64,000 nt of DNA, taken from Kordiimonas lipolytica. GTDB lineage: Bacteria; Pseudomonadota; Alphaproteobacteria; Sphingomonadales; Kordiimonadaceae. How positions within the stretch are numbered: position 1 is the stretch's first letter; each line of letters begins with the position of its first letter. The notes under the pieces were generated by a model. That model ran no database searches. It was not told where the DNA came from and was given only the letters and a program-made list of their open reading frames with translations. The stretch is taken from contig NZ_LRUB01000032.1 of assembly GCF_001550065.1 (NCBI RefSeq), forward strand, positions 7,501 through 71,500, in the 5' to 3' direction. Positions 29,899 to 37,749 of the stretch are shown piece by piece. Made by a program: the position numbers and the translations under genes.

Positions 29899-30690
29899 AT
29901 GCTGAACGAAAACCAGACATCCGACACAGCACCAGAGGCCGGCACCATCGCCCATGGTGGCACAGTGGATGAAAGCGAAGTCGCTTTCTTCGCCCGCATT
30001 GCCGATACCTGGTGGGACCCAAAGGGCCCCTTCAAGCCGCTGCATATCCTCAATCCAACGCGCCTTGGCTATATCCGGCAGGAAGTGGAAGCTCATTTCG
30101 GCCTCGAGAAGAATCTGAAGGAACCCTTCAAAGGGTTGCGTCTTCTGGACATTGGCTGCGGCGGCGGGCTGGTATCTGAACCCGTGGCGCGCCTGGGAGC
30201 CGATGTGGTGGCCGTTGATGCGTCTGAGAAGAACATCAAGACCGCCAGTGTGCATGCGGCGCAGTCGCGCCTCGAGATTGACTTTCGCAACACCACCGCC
30301 GAAGCGCTCGCGGACGCAGGCGAACAGTTTGACGTGATCATCAATATGGAAGTAATCGAGCATGTGGCAGACGTGGATGCCTTCCTCGCATCCTGCCGCA
30401 AGCTCCTGAAACCCGGCGGCATCATGTTGCTCTCCACTATCAACCGGACGGCAAAATCGTACCTGTTCGCGATTGTGGGCGCAGAGCACATCCTGCGCTG
30501 GTTGCCCGTGGGCGCGCACGACTGGAACAAGTTCATCAAACCGGATGAGCTGAAGGAATATGTCGCTAAAGCTGGCTTCACGCCCGGCGACGCCACAGGC
30601 TTTGTGTTCAACCCCATCGGAGGCCGGTGGCGGCTGAGCAGCACAGACACGGGTGTCAATTATGCCATGACGGCAACCGCACCCAAATAA
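29899..30690 (+). CDS. ubiG: ubiquinone biosynthesis O-methyltransferase
   Basis: 263 residues from ATG 29899 (MLNENQTSD). The family signature [26 protein letters not shown] and LNPTRLGYI near the N-terminus is followed by the SAM motif [19 protein letters not shown] and [12 protein letters not shown]. It methylates the two ring hydroxyls in ubiquinone synthesis, on the inner face of the membrane. The upstream frame is open to 29836, but that stretch overlaps the leader hairpin and has no family similarity. Position next to divergent lysC is typical in Alphaproteobacteria. Confidence 0.96.
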   Translation: MLNENQTSDTAPEAGTIAHGGTVDESEVAFFARIADTWWDPKGPFKPLHILNPTRLGYIRQEVEAHFGLEKNLKEPFKGLRLLDIGCGGGLVSEPVARLGADVVAVDASEKNIKTASVHAAQSRLEIDFRNTTAEALADAGEQFDVIINMEVIEHVADVDAFLASCRKLLKPGGIMLLSTINRTAKSYLFAIVGAEHILRWLPVGAHDWNKFIKPDELKEYVAKAGFTPGDATGFVFNPIGGRWRLSSTDTGVNYAMTATAPK

Positions 30691-30720
30691 GGACGCGGTC
30701 GCCGTCATACCCCCATCAAC

Positions 30721-31635
30721 TCAGGCTTGGGGCTTCTTCTTGAGGCCACGGTAGGCCAGTAGACACGCGATGATCAGGACCGCGCCGGTGATGGCGCTGT
30801 TCTCTGGCCCTTCGGCACCACCCGAAAGCCAGTCACGTGCGCCTGTCTTGATCATCAAGTCCACCCACAGCGGCTTAACATCAAGGGCAATGCCGGTTGT
30901 CGGCAGGCCGAACCATGTGATGAACGACCAGTTCCAGGCCGCGTGCCAGGCGCACGCCCCCCATACGGATTTCTGCCGGATCGCCAGGAAGCTGACAAAG
31001 ATCGAGAAAGCCATTGTCATGAATGTGAAAATGGCGAACACGAGAGGGTCAAAATCTTCACCGCCGATCCCCTCGATATGCATCAGCATGAACAATGTGG
31101 AGTTGCCAAGCACCCCGGTCCACATGCCGAACCGCTCCGTAAGGCGGGACAGCATCCAGCCCCGAAACAGGATTTCCTCCACACTGGATTGGACAATGAA
31201 GGCCAGCCCCAGGAACAGGATTGGGCCATAGCTCACCAAGGCAAAATCCTGCGGCCCCTCCAGCGTGTAGCCGCCCACAAGCCAGACAGCCACTACGGAA
31301 ACCGATGCCATCAACAGGCCAATAGCGAAGCCTTTAGGGAAATAACGCTTCAGGCTGCCACCCGGCGCAAGCCCAACGCTTGCCAGGCTGCGTCGTTCAA
31401 AATAGCGAAGCCATAACCACAAAATGCCGAAGGACGCACCAAAGGACGCCACCAGGAAATAGAGGATTGTCGGATAAGTCTCGACATTTTCCCGCGTGAC
31501 CAGATTGGAAAATTTGGCGGGCAGCAGAACCATAAGCTGGCCACCGATAAAGAACACCGGCAATAGGATGAACAGAGCCCAAAACCAGGTTCTTCGACTG
31601 TTTTCGTTAAGGTCGGAATAGAAAGTTGTTGTCAT
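30721..31635 (-). CDS. CPBP family intramembrane metalloprotease
   Basis: 304 residues from ATG 31635 (MTTTFYSDLN), preceded by GAGAGAAAAAC; an upstream start at 31701 is less likely because that extension is polar and unsupported. Six to eight transmembrane helices. The CAAX-protease (Abi) motif EExxxR is at 153-158 (SSVEEILFRGWML) and the second His-containing motif near H186 (FMLMHIEG). These enzymes cleave inside membranes; in bacteria they process bacteriocin-related or unknown substrates. Divergent from an AraC regulator with 142 bp between starts, which may control it. Confidence 0.88.
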   Translation of the reverse strand: MTTTFYSDLNENSRRTWFWALFILLPVFFIGGQLMVLLPAKFSNLVTRENVETYPTILYFLVASFGASFGILWLWLRYFERRSLASVGLAPGGSLKRYFPKGFAIGLLMASVSVVAVWLVGGYTLEGPQDFALVSYGPILFLGLAFIVQSSVEEILFRGWMLSRLTERFGMWTGVLGNSTLFMLMHIEGIGGEDFDPLVFAIFTFMTMAFSIFVSFLAIRQKSVWGACAWHAAWNWSFITWFGLPTTGIALDVKPLWVDLMIKTGARDWLSGGAEGPENSAITGAVLIIACLLAYRGLKKKPQA

Positions 31636-31777
31636 TGTTTTTCTCTCGCTGTCGGACTCGTCTTTGCGCGAGCCATCCAACAAGCCCCTAACGAAAGTCA
31701 TAGGGCTCGAATATCAAAATCTTGCTGTTTTGGGTGCGCATGCCTATCTTCTGCAAAGACAGTGAGAGGAATTCGGC

Positions 31778-32653
31778 ATGAGCCGCGCAGATAAGAAAAT
31801 AGACAGCGCGCTGCTTCTGAAAGCCAACGCAAGCATCGAGGCCCAGCACGACATCCACAGGGATGTGGCTGTATCCAGATGGTCCATCGACCGCAACAGC
31901 GTGGCTTATGAAAAAAGCGACAGCCATACGCTAAGCCTTTACCTTAAGGGCGGCGACACAAGTTACCGCGCCGACCAAAAGGGCAACCCAGGTCGCGCGG
32001 GAACCCTGTGCCTGATGCCGCAGGGGCACGCATCCAGCTGGCATATCGGTGGCCCGATCGATTTCGTGCACCTATATTTTTCAGACGCCATTTTGAAGCG
32101 CTTCGCCGCCGATCATTATGAGCAGGATGTGCGGCTCGTGGATATCAGGGACCTGACTTATCAGGCGGACCAAACGCTCTCGAATATGCTGCTTGGATAT
32201 GTTGATTGCTGTGCCCGGCAGCCGGACCGCGCCGGGCTTATCGGCGAGCAGCTCCTATACAGCATCTTCGATCATGTCATCGGCCACTATAACGGCTTCG
32301 AGATAAAGGAAAGCCGCCTCAAGGGTGGGCTGACGCCGCGCCAGATGAAGCGGGTGAAGGCGCTGATTGCCGACCGGCTCGAAACCCGCCTGTCCATGAC
32401 AGACCTTGCAGCGGAGGCGGGCCTGAGCCCTTTCCACTTTGCCCGCCAGTTCAAGGAAAGCTTCGGGGAGACGCCGGGGCAACATGTCATGCGGCGGCGA
32501 ATTGAAAAGGTGAAGGAGCGACTGTCGAGCGATGAGCCACTGGCACAAATCGCTGCCAACGCCGGTTTCGCTCAGCAAAGCCACATGACGGCCCAGTTCA
32601 AAAGACAAATGGGGATAACACCGCAGGTCTACCGGATAGCCCTGGCGGGCTAA
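31778..32653 (+). CDS. AraC family transcriptional regulator
   Basis: 291 residues. The C-terminal ~100 residues carry the double HTH: first LSMTDLAAEAGLSPFHFARQFKESFGETPGQHV, second PLAQIAANAGFAQQSHMTAQFKRQMGITPQVYR. The N-terminal ~190 residues are a cupin-like effector or dimerisation domain (LCLMPQGHASSWHIGGPIDFVHLYFSD). ATG follows GAGAGG. The effector is unknown. The divergent CPBP protease gene is the obvious candidate target. Confidence 0.92.
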   Translation: MSRADKKIDSALLLKANASIEAQHDIHRDVAVSRWSIDRNSVAYEKSDSHTLSLYLKGGDTSYRADQKGNPGRAGTLCLMPQGHASSWHIGGPIDFVHLYFSDAILKRFAADHYEQDVRLVDIRDLTYQADQTLSNMLLGYVDCCARQPDRAGLIGEQLLYSIFDHVIGHYNGFEIKESRLKGGLTPRQMKRVKALIADRLETRLSMTDLAAEAGLSPFHFARQFKESFGETPGQHVMRRRIEKVKERLSSDEPLAQIAANAGFAQQSHMTAQFKRQMGITPQVYRIALAG

Positions 32654-32661
32654 TGGATTGT

Positions 32662-33114
32662 TCAGGCGTCCTTGCGCCCAAGCCCGGGCAGCGGCATGAC
32701 CTCTACGCCTTCCTCCAGAAGTTCCTTGGCTTCCTTGAGGGTGCTTTCGCCGTAGATGCCGCGCTCTTCTGCTTCGCCATAATGAATTTTACGGGCTTCG
32801 TCCGCGAACTTGTCGCCGACATAGTCGCAGTTCTGTTCAACGTGGTTCTTCAACTTCGTCAGAACCTTCTGCGCCTCGGCCACGACTTCCTGCAGCTTGG
32901 GATCGCCCGAGCGAGCAGCAACCGACGCCACTTCAGACTTCTGATTGCCTTTTGAGGCCACATTGGGCGCCATCAGTGCCTTTGATACGTCGTTGGTGCC
33001 ACAGTGCGGGCATTCCACGAGCCCGGCAGCTTTCTGCTCTTCATAGGCCCCCGAGGAACGAAACCAGGCTTCGAACCGGTGACCAGTGCTGCATTTCAGG
33101 TCAAATACAATCAT
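32662..33114 (-). CDS. DUF1178 family protein
   Basis: 150 residues. N-terminal MIVFDLKCSTGHRFEAWFRSS and a C-P-H-C-G pair (VECPHCGTNDVSKALMAPNV) make a small zinc-ribbon-like module, typical of DUF1178. The C-terminal half is helical. Function unknown. Its ATG overlaps the stop of the carbon-nitrogen hydrolase gene (ATGA), part of a grxC-Nit-DUF1178 cassette seen across Alphaproteobacteria, which hints at a link with thiol repair. Confidence 0.92.
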   Translation of the reverse strand: MIVFDLKCSTGHRFEAWFRSSGAYEEQKAAGLVECPHCGTNDVSKALMAPNVASKGNQKSEVASVAARSGDPKLQEVVAEAQKVLTKLKNHVEQNCDYVGDKFADEARKIHYGEAEERGIYGESTLKEAKELLEEGVEVMPLPGLGRKDA

Positions 33115-33938
33115 TTGGCATCTACAGTCGTTACATTTATGTCGCGGTCATGCGTCAATGAAGGGATTTTCTGCCGCGCTTCAGCGCATTTTGCAAGGTC
33201 CAATTCGGCATATGTAACGCCCACATCCTCGCCCGCGTCAGCAATCACCCGCCCCCAGGGATCAATCACCAGGCTGTGGCCAAACGTATCTCGGCCGGTG
33301 GCATGGTGGCCTGTCTGAGCCGCTGCCAATACAAAACAACCGGTCTCGATCGCACGGGCCCTGAGCAGCGTATGCCAGTGGGCCTCACCAGTTGGTTTTG
33401 TGAAAGCCGCAGGCACCAGCAATATGTCAGCCCCGGCGTGGGCGAGCGCACGATAGAGGTATGCGAAGCGAAGGTCATAGCAAATGGAAAGACCAAACGC
33501 GCCCATCGGCGTTTTTGCCACGACAGCAGCCTTGCCCCCTTCATACAGGGCCGATTCCCGGTAAGCTTCGCCACCACCCAGATCCACATCAAAGAGGTGT
33601 ATCTTGTCATAGCTCGCCTTGATCTCACCGTCCGGGCCGATCAGGAAGGCCCTGTTGGCCAGACGGTCTTCAGCCACCTTTGTGATGAGCGAGCCGATAT
33701 GCAGCCACACGCCAAGTTCTGCCGCCAGGGCGCGGAAGCGCTTCAGCCCAAGGTCTTCATCCTGGGTGCAGGCCTTCTCGAGCACTGCCTTTCGGTTCAT
33801 TTCCATCAGATGCGTGGTCTCGGGCGTGCTGATGAAAACTGCGCCGCCAGCTGCCGCTTCCCGAATAAGGCTTTCTGCCGCAGTCACCGCGTCAGCGACG
33901 ATGTTTCCGGTATTCAGCTGTATAAGGGCAATACGCAA
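33111..33938 (-). CDS. carbon-nitrogen hydrolase, Nit1 / deaminated-glutathione amidase type
   Basis: 275 residues, nitrilase fold. The catalytic triad is E40 (STPETTHL), K112 (YDKIHLFDVDL) and C153 (LSICYDLRF). The blocks VPAAFTKPTGEAHWHTLLRARAIE and GHSLVIDPWG are those of Nit1-like enzymes, which hydrolyse deaminated glutathione produced by transaminase side reactions. It lies 5 bp after grxC and overlaps DUF1178 by four bases, so a glutathione-linked role fits the context. The substrate assignment is by family resemblance. Confidence 0.92.
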   Translation of the reverse strand: MRIALIQLNTGNIVADAVTAAESLIREAAAGGAVFISTPETTHLMEMNRKAVLEKACTQDEDLGLKRFRALAAELGVWLHIGSLITKVAEDRLANRAFLIGPDGEIKASYDKIHLFDVDLGGGEAYRESALYEGGKAAVVAKTPMGAFGLSICYDLRFAYLYRALAHAGADILLVPAAFTKPTGEAHWHTLLRARAIETGCFVLAAAQTGHHATGRDTFGHSLVIDPWGRVIADAGEDVGVTYAELDLAKCAEARQKIPSLTHDRDINVTTVDAK

Positions 33939-33943
33939 GGGCT

Positions 33944-34201
33944 CTATCCCGCCAGAAGTGCCGTCAGGCCACCCTGTGCATCAAGGGCGTATAGATCGTC
34001 ACAGCCGCCAACGTGGCGATCACCGATCCAGATTTGCGGCACAGTGTTCACGCCGCCTGCCTTTTCACGCATCTCGCGCCGGGCAGCGGGGTTCATGTCC
34101 ACATTGATTTCCTTAAAACGGGCACCTTTCTGCTTCAAAAGCGCCTTGGCGCGAAAGCAGTAGGGGCACATGTTCGAGCTATAGATGACGATGTCAGCCA
34201 C
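33944..34201 (-). CDS. grxC: glutaredoxin 3
   Basis: 85 residues, the usual size for a monothiol/dithiol Grx3. Active site CPYC at residues 12-15 (SSNMCPYCFRAK), cis-Pro region NTVPQIWIGDRHVGGCDDL with the GG-C-DD glutathione-binding turn. Reduces disulfides and mixed disulfides with glutathione. First gene of the grxC-Nit-DUF1178 operon. Confidence 0.97.
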   Translation of the reverse strand: MADIVIYSSNMCPYCFRAKALLKQKGARFKEINVDMNPAARREMREKAGGVNTVPQIWIGDRHVGGCDDLYALDAQGGLTALLAG

Positions 34202-34294
34202 AAAAAGATCCTTTACTTCAAACAGCGTTGCCTTTCACGGCAATCTGGATTCGCCACATATGTAAGCGAAAACATGCAAAATTTAAAGGGAATC

Positions 34295-34313
34295 CCCGCT
34301 TCACGAAAGCGGG
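34295..34313. repeat. REP-like palindrome between comF and grxC
   Basis: CCCGCTT-CACGA-AAGCGGG, a 7-bp G/C stem in a non-coding gap just beyond the comF stop. Similar in style to the palindromes at 58521-58592, so it may belong to a genome-wide intergenic repeat or act as a weak terminator of comF. Confidence 0.45.
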
Positions 34314-34315
34314 AG

Positions 34316-35077
34316 CTAGGCATGAACCGGGCGTCCGACCCGGGCAAATGCCACAACACCCACCTGAGATACCCCCGCCTTTTTGAGCGCAACAGCGCAC
34401 GCAGAAGCCGTCGCCCCCGTTGTCAGCACGTCATCCACCAGAAGCACCCGTTTGCCTTCAAGCTGGCTTGAGCAAGAGGGCAGCACCCTGAATGCGCCCT
34501 GTACATTCTTCCGCCTGCCCTTCCGGTCAAGCGTGCCCTGGCTGGGTGTTGCGCGAGTGCGCTCAAGAATGAAAGGGTCGGCACGAACCCCAAGCTTGCC
34601 CGCCAGGCCCTTCGCCAACAGCTGGGACTGATTGAAACGGCGTTTCAAGAGCCTCCAGCGATGAAGAGGCACCGGGACTATCAGGTCAGGCAAGGCGTCA
34701 GGTGGGATCACCCGGGCCATCATGGTTACAAAGGCAGGAATGCTGGCCCCGGCCCCACCATGCTTCATCCTGATGATCAGGTCACGCCCCAGCGCCTCGT
34801 ATGATACAGCCGCGCGAGCCCAATCGAAGGCCGGTGGATCTTTCATGCAGGCCCCGCACTGGGCATCTGGGCCCACATCCACTTCGAACGGCAAACCGCA
34901 GGAGGCACACCATGGCGCAGCAATGGGTGCCAGCTCCTGCCAGCAATTCCCGCACAGATGGCCATGCGACAGAATGCGCTCGCCGCATGCGGGGCACCGC
35001 GGAGGCAGCAGAAAGTCCACCACCCCGCTTGCGACCTTTCTTATGACCGACAGTTCCCCCACATGTTTCATGAGCAA
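34316..35077 (-). CDS. ComF family phosphoribosyltransferase-like protein
   Basis: 253 residues. An N-terminal double zinc ribbon (LPPRCPACGERI...LCGNCWQEL...CASCGLPFEV...QCGACMKDPP) precedes a type I PRTase-like domain with the PRPP loop VLLVDDVLTTGATASACA near the C-terminus. ComF proteins are needed for DNA uptake in competent bacteria and occur in most proteobacteria regardless of competence. ATG at 35077, with a second at 35071. Divergent from the NDUFAF5-like methyltransferase; 54 bp between starts. Confidence 0.93.
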   Translation of the reverse strand: MLMKHVGELSVIRKVASGVVDFLLPPRCPACGERILSHGHLCGNCWQELAPIAAPWCASCGLPFEVDVGPDAQCGACMKDPPAFDWARAAVSYEALGRDLIIRMKHGGAGASIPAFVTMMARVIPPDALPDLIVPVPLHRWRLLKRRFNQSQLLAKGLAGKLGVRADPFILERTRATPSQGTLDRKGRRKNVQGAFRVLPSCSSQLEGKRVLLVDDVLTTGATASACAVALKKAGVSQVGVVAFARVGRPVHA

Positions 35078-35131
35078 AGCTTAGCAGGCAACGTAATGCG
35101 AAACCAGTTGCAACACCCACGCCCCTCGCCT

Positions 35132-35983
35132 ATGTCAGAACCCATGAACACTCAGCCAGACGATATCAATCTGTTTGATGCAGATGCTGTACAGCGCAAC
35201 CGGAAACGGGGCCGTGCAATGGGGCCGGATTTCGACTTTCTGCGCGCGGAAATCGCTGACCGCATGGCGGACCGGCTGGCGGACATCAATCGTGACTTTG
35301 GCTCCGTGCTGGACCTGGGCGGCAATTTTGCGCCCCATTCCAGCAAGACAGTTGAAGCTGTGCCGGTGGGCGACGAACCTTTGGCTGCCTCGCCCGGCAG
35401 CTATGACCTTGTCGTCTCCAACCTGGCGCTTCACTGGGTAAACGACCTGCCGGGAGTGATGGTGCAAGCCAACCGCGCCCTGAAGCCAGATGGGCTTTTC
35501 ATGGCTTCGCTTTTCGGCGGCGAAACGCTGCATGAACTTGGCCACAGCCTTCTGGCAGCAGAAGCAGAGGTGACGGGCGGCGCCAGCCAGCGGGTAATCC
35601 CATTCGCTGATGTGCGCGATCTGGGTAGCCTGTTGCAGCGCGCTGGCTTTGCCCTGCCAGTCACGGATATGGACACCATCACTGTGACATACGAGCATCC
35701 GCTGAAGCTGATGCAGGAACTTCGGGGCATGGGTGAAGCCAACGCCATGCATTCTCGCAGCCGGCGCTTCCTACGGCGTGATGTGTTGATGCGCGCATGT
35801 GAGATCTATCAATCGAAGTTCGGCATGGCCGACGGCCGTGTTCCCGCCACTTTCCAGGTCATGTATATGACGGGCTGGCACCCGCACGAGAGCCAGCAGA
35901 AGCCATTGAAGCCTGGCAGCGGCAAGGTGAACCTGGGCGATGCACTCAAGGCTGGCGGGCCACCGAAAAAGCCTAGTCCCTGA
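35132..35983 (+). CDS. SAM-dependent methyltransferase-fold protein, NDUFAF5/BioC-like
   Basis: 283 residues from ATG 35132 (MSEPMNTQPDD). The opening LFDADAVQRNRKRGRAMGPDFDFLRAEIADRMADRL is the signature of the NDUFAF5/C20orf7 and BioC-like group. The SAM motif SVLDLGGNFAPHS is atypical: the usual G-x-G-x-G is reduced and followed by F-A-P. FDLVVSNLALHWVNDLPG is the standard motif IV. Mitochondrial NDUFAF5 hydroxylates complex I subunit NDUFS7, so methylation should not be assumed. It overlaps the nucleotidyltransferase gene tail to tail by 11 bp. Confidence 0.86.
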   Translation: MSEPMNTQPDDINLFDADAVQRNRKRGRAMGPDFDFLRAEIADRMADRLADINRDFGSVLDLGGNFAPHSSKTVEAVPVGDEPLAASPGSYDLVVSNLALHWVNDLPGVMVQANRALKPDGLFMASLFGGETLHELGHSLLAAEAEVTGGASQRVIPFADVRDLGSLLQRAGFALPVTDMDTITVTYEHPLKLMQELRGMGEANAMHSRSRRFLRRDVLMRACEIYQSKFGMADGRVPATFQVMYMTGWHPHESQQKPLKPGSGKVNLGDALKAGGPPKKPSP

Positions 35984-36527
35984 TCACAGTCAGGTTCGGC
36001 CAGCGCTGCTGCCACCCCTTGGCGGCAAGGCGACGTTCGAAGCCTTCCGGGTCATTCGCCTTCATGGCTGGCGTAATCCTGAGCACGTGACCGAACAGGT
36101 CATCAAATCCGAAAGCAGCCAGCCAATCAAAGTCGCCGCTGGGCTTGAGCCGCACCCCAATGCCCGTCGCAGTTTCCGCCCAATGCTGTAGCGCCGTAAC
36201 GATATCGGGGAAAGGATCATGGCCGCCGAAGGTATGCATGCGCGCCTGATTGCGCACCTGCCAATCCACATCAGGCTGTTTGAGCTTCAGCGAAGCTTCA
36301 TAAGCCATGTCGCGGGTCTTCAGGTTATAGGTCTTGTCGAAATAGATGACGTCCACGTCTGATCCCGGCGCCATTGGCGCGGGATCATAGAGGCTATCCC
36401 AGTAACGATTGCGGACAAAACCGGCAGCAATATAGGCGCCTTCGGGGCCAGCAGTGTGGACAGCCTCAAGTGCTGCCATGGCGGCATCGTCACCGCGCAG
36501 AAGGTCTTCGAGCGCCTTCAGGCTCAA
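35973..36527 (-). CDS. nucleotidyltransferase family protein (PF06042-like)
   Basis: 184 residues. The pattern YIAAGFVRNRYWDSLY and APGSDVDVIYFD gives the G-[GS]-x-D-x-D metal-binding core of the polymerase-beta fold as adapted in this family. Conserved C-terminal blocks include WQVRNQARMH and FDDLFGHVLRITPA. Function not established; the family is widespread in bacteria. Its start overlaps the mutT stop by four bases (ATGA), so both are co-translated. Confidence 0.85.
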   Translation of the reverse strand: MSLKALEDLLRGDDAAMAALEAVHTAGPEGAYIAAGFVRNRYWDSLYDPAPMAPGSDVDVIYFDKTYNLKTRDMAYEASLKLKQPDVDWQVRNQARMHTFGGHDPFPDIVTALQHWAETATGIGVRLKPSGDFDWLAAFGFDDLFGHVLRITPAMKANDPEGFERRLAAKGWQQRWPNLTVIRD

Positions 36528-36988
36528 AAGAAATCCCTGAGCATGGCGACAAGCGGATCATCCGCGGGCGGCATGGGGTAATCGCCAAGATCTCTGATCT
36601 TTACCCACTTTGTTGCCTGTCCTTCCATACCGCGCACAAGGCCTTCCCATTTCCGGCACAAGTAAAGCGGCATCAGCAGATGGAACTTCTCATAGGAATG
36701 GGACGCGAAAGCAAACGGCGCCAAACAGGCAGCCGTGATATCGATATCCAGCTCTTCCTTGCATTCGCGGATCAGCGCAGCTTCAGGCAGCTCGCCTTCT
36801 TCGACTTTGCCGCCCGGAAACTCCCACAGCCCGGTCATGGACTTGCCTTCGGGACGCTGCGCGATCAATACGCGGCCATCGATATCGATAAGCGCGATCG
36901 CTGCCACCAGGACAGTCGGCAGGCCTGCGTCAATCTTCACATTGGGTTCTGGACAATCATTGATCATGGTGGCTACGCGTAAACACAC
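36524..36988 (-). CDS. mutT: NUDIX hydrolase, 8-oxo-dGTP diphosphatase type (MutT)
   Basis: 154 residues. NUDIX box GGKVEEGELPEAALIRECKEELDI preceded by MTGLWEFPG, with the conserved REcxEE metal ligands. Sanitises the nucleotide pool by hydrolysing 8-oxo-dGTP. ATG 36967 (MINDCPEPNV) is a plausible internal start; I keep the longer form with low certainty. In many Alphaproteobacteria mutT follows argJ; here a pilin and a small gene lie between them. Confidence 0.9.
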   Translation of the reverse strand: MCLRVATMINDCPEPNVKIDAGLPTVLVAAIALIDIDGRVLIAQRPEGKSMTGLWEFPGGKVEEGELPEAALIRECKEELDIDITAACLAPFAFASHSYEKFHLLMPLYLCRKWEGLVRGMEGQATKWVKIRDLGDYPMPPADDPLVAMLRDFF

Positions 36989-37007
36989 TTTTACGCAAAT
37001 TCAAGCT

Positions 37008-37022
37008 TTAACAACTTGTTTA
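37008..37022. promoter_or_regulatory. CtrA-box-like sequence upstream of the Flp pilin
   Basis: TTAA-CAACTTG-TTTA matches the CtrA full site TTAA-N7-TTAA in seven of eight defined bases. It is 61 bp before the pilin start. In Caulobacter CtrA activates pilA, so the placement makes sense. One mismatch in an A/T-rich area keeps this tentative. Confidence 0.4.
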
Positions 37023-37082
37023 GGTTTCAAATGGAGGCTTAGGGCAGCTTATAGCGCGGATGAAAGATATGGGGTTACAGAA

Positions 37083-37289
37083 GTGTTCAAGACAGTCGCT
37101 GTAAAAATACGCGTGCTGCAGCACGCCATTTGGCGGGACCGCCAAGGCGCGACGGCTGTTGAATACGGCCTGTTGGTTGGCCTTGCCGCCCTGGGCCTTG
37201 CTGCTGGCTGGGGAGCGCTTGGCGATCTGGTGCAGCAAATTTTCGGAATGCTAAGTGACCAAACACAAGCAGCCACCCCAACCCCCTAA
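37083..37289 (+). CDS. Flp/Fap type IVb pilin
   Basis: 68 residues from GTG 37083; no in-frame ATG is available nearby. A basic leader (MFKTVAVKIRVLQHAIWRDRQG) ends in G, then ATAVEYGLLVGLAALGLAAGW: the class IVb prepilin cleavage site with Glu at +5 and the hydrophobic spine. A short Gln/Thr/Pro tail follows. Flp pilins build Tad pili for surface attachment. No tadA, cpaB or prepilin peptidase gene is in the window, so this is an isolated pilin gene served by machinery elsewhere. Confidence 0.85.
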   Translation: MFKTVAVKIRVLQHAIWRDRQGATAVEYGLLVGLAALGLAAGWGALGDLVQQIFGMLSDQTQAATPTP

Positions 37290-37339
37290 AGGCTGGAATG
37301 GAAACAAAGGTGTAATGCCGAACCGGCGAACCGGTTCGA

Positions 37340-37591
37340 TCAGCTATAGGCAGCTTCCTGAAACCCACCTGTCATGCGGCGGGACCGACGACCTGACTTA
37401 CCATCATCAGACTCATCATCCATGCGCTCGGCAATCACAAGGCGCGCTCTCGCGACTTCCTGCTTCATGTAATTCAGCTCCGCCAGCTTATCCGCGCCTT
37501 CATCAGCATAGCGGTCCAAAGCTTCGGTCAGTGCTTCATTCAATTCCGTCAGGAACTTCATCTGTAACTCTAGATTGACGGTTGGCATCAT
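37340..37591 (-). CDS. small helical protein of unknown function
   Basis: 83 residues, or 82 from the second Met. The first ~60 residues are predicted helix with heptad-like spacing (LELQMKFLTELNEALTEALDRY, LAELNYMKQEVARARLVIAERM); the tail is Asp/Ser/Gly/Arg-rich and disordered. No signal peptide and no known motif. It sits between argJ and the pilin on the argJ strand. The codon pattern is like neighbouring genes, so I believe it is real, but I give no function. Confidence 0.6.
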   Translation of the reverse strand: MMPTVNLELQMKFLTELNEALTEALDRYADEGADKLAELNYMKQEVARARLVIAERMDDESDDGKSGRRSRRMTGGFQEAAYS

Positions 37592-37690
37592 ATTTCTCCA
37601 GCGAACTCCGGTTCAACGTACCCCACGCCTTCCTTGATACAAGAGTCATGCCAGAGATTTATTTGTTTACTTTCAATATCTTACGGCAAC

Positions 37691-37722
37691 AAAAAGAAAC
37701 ACCCGGCAGAAACCACCGGGTG
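37691..37722 (-). terminator. terminator of argJ
   Basis: On the minus strand CACCCGG-TGGTTTCTG-CCGGGTG is followed by TTTCTTTTT, 28 bases beyond the argJ stop. Confidence 0.88.
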
Positions 37723-37749
37723 CAATTCGCTATTTGAGGAAATTTCGTC

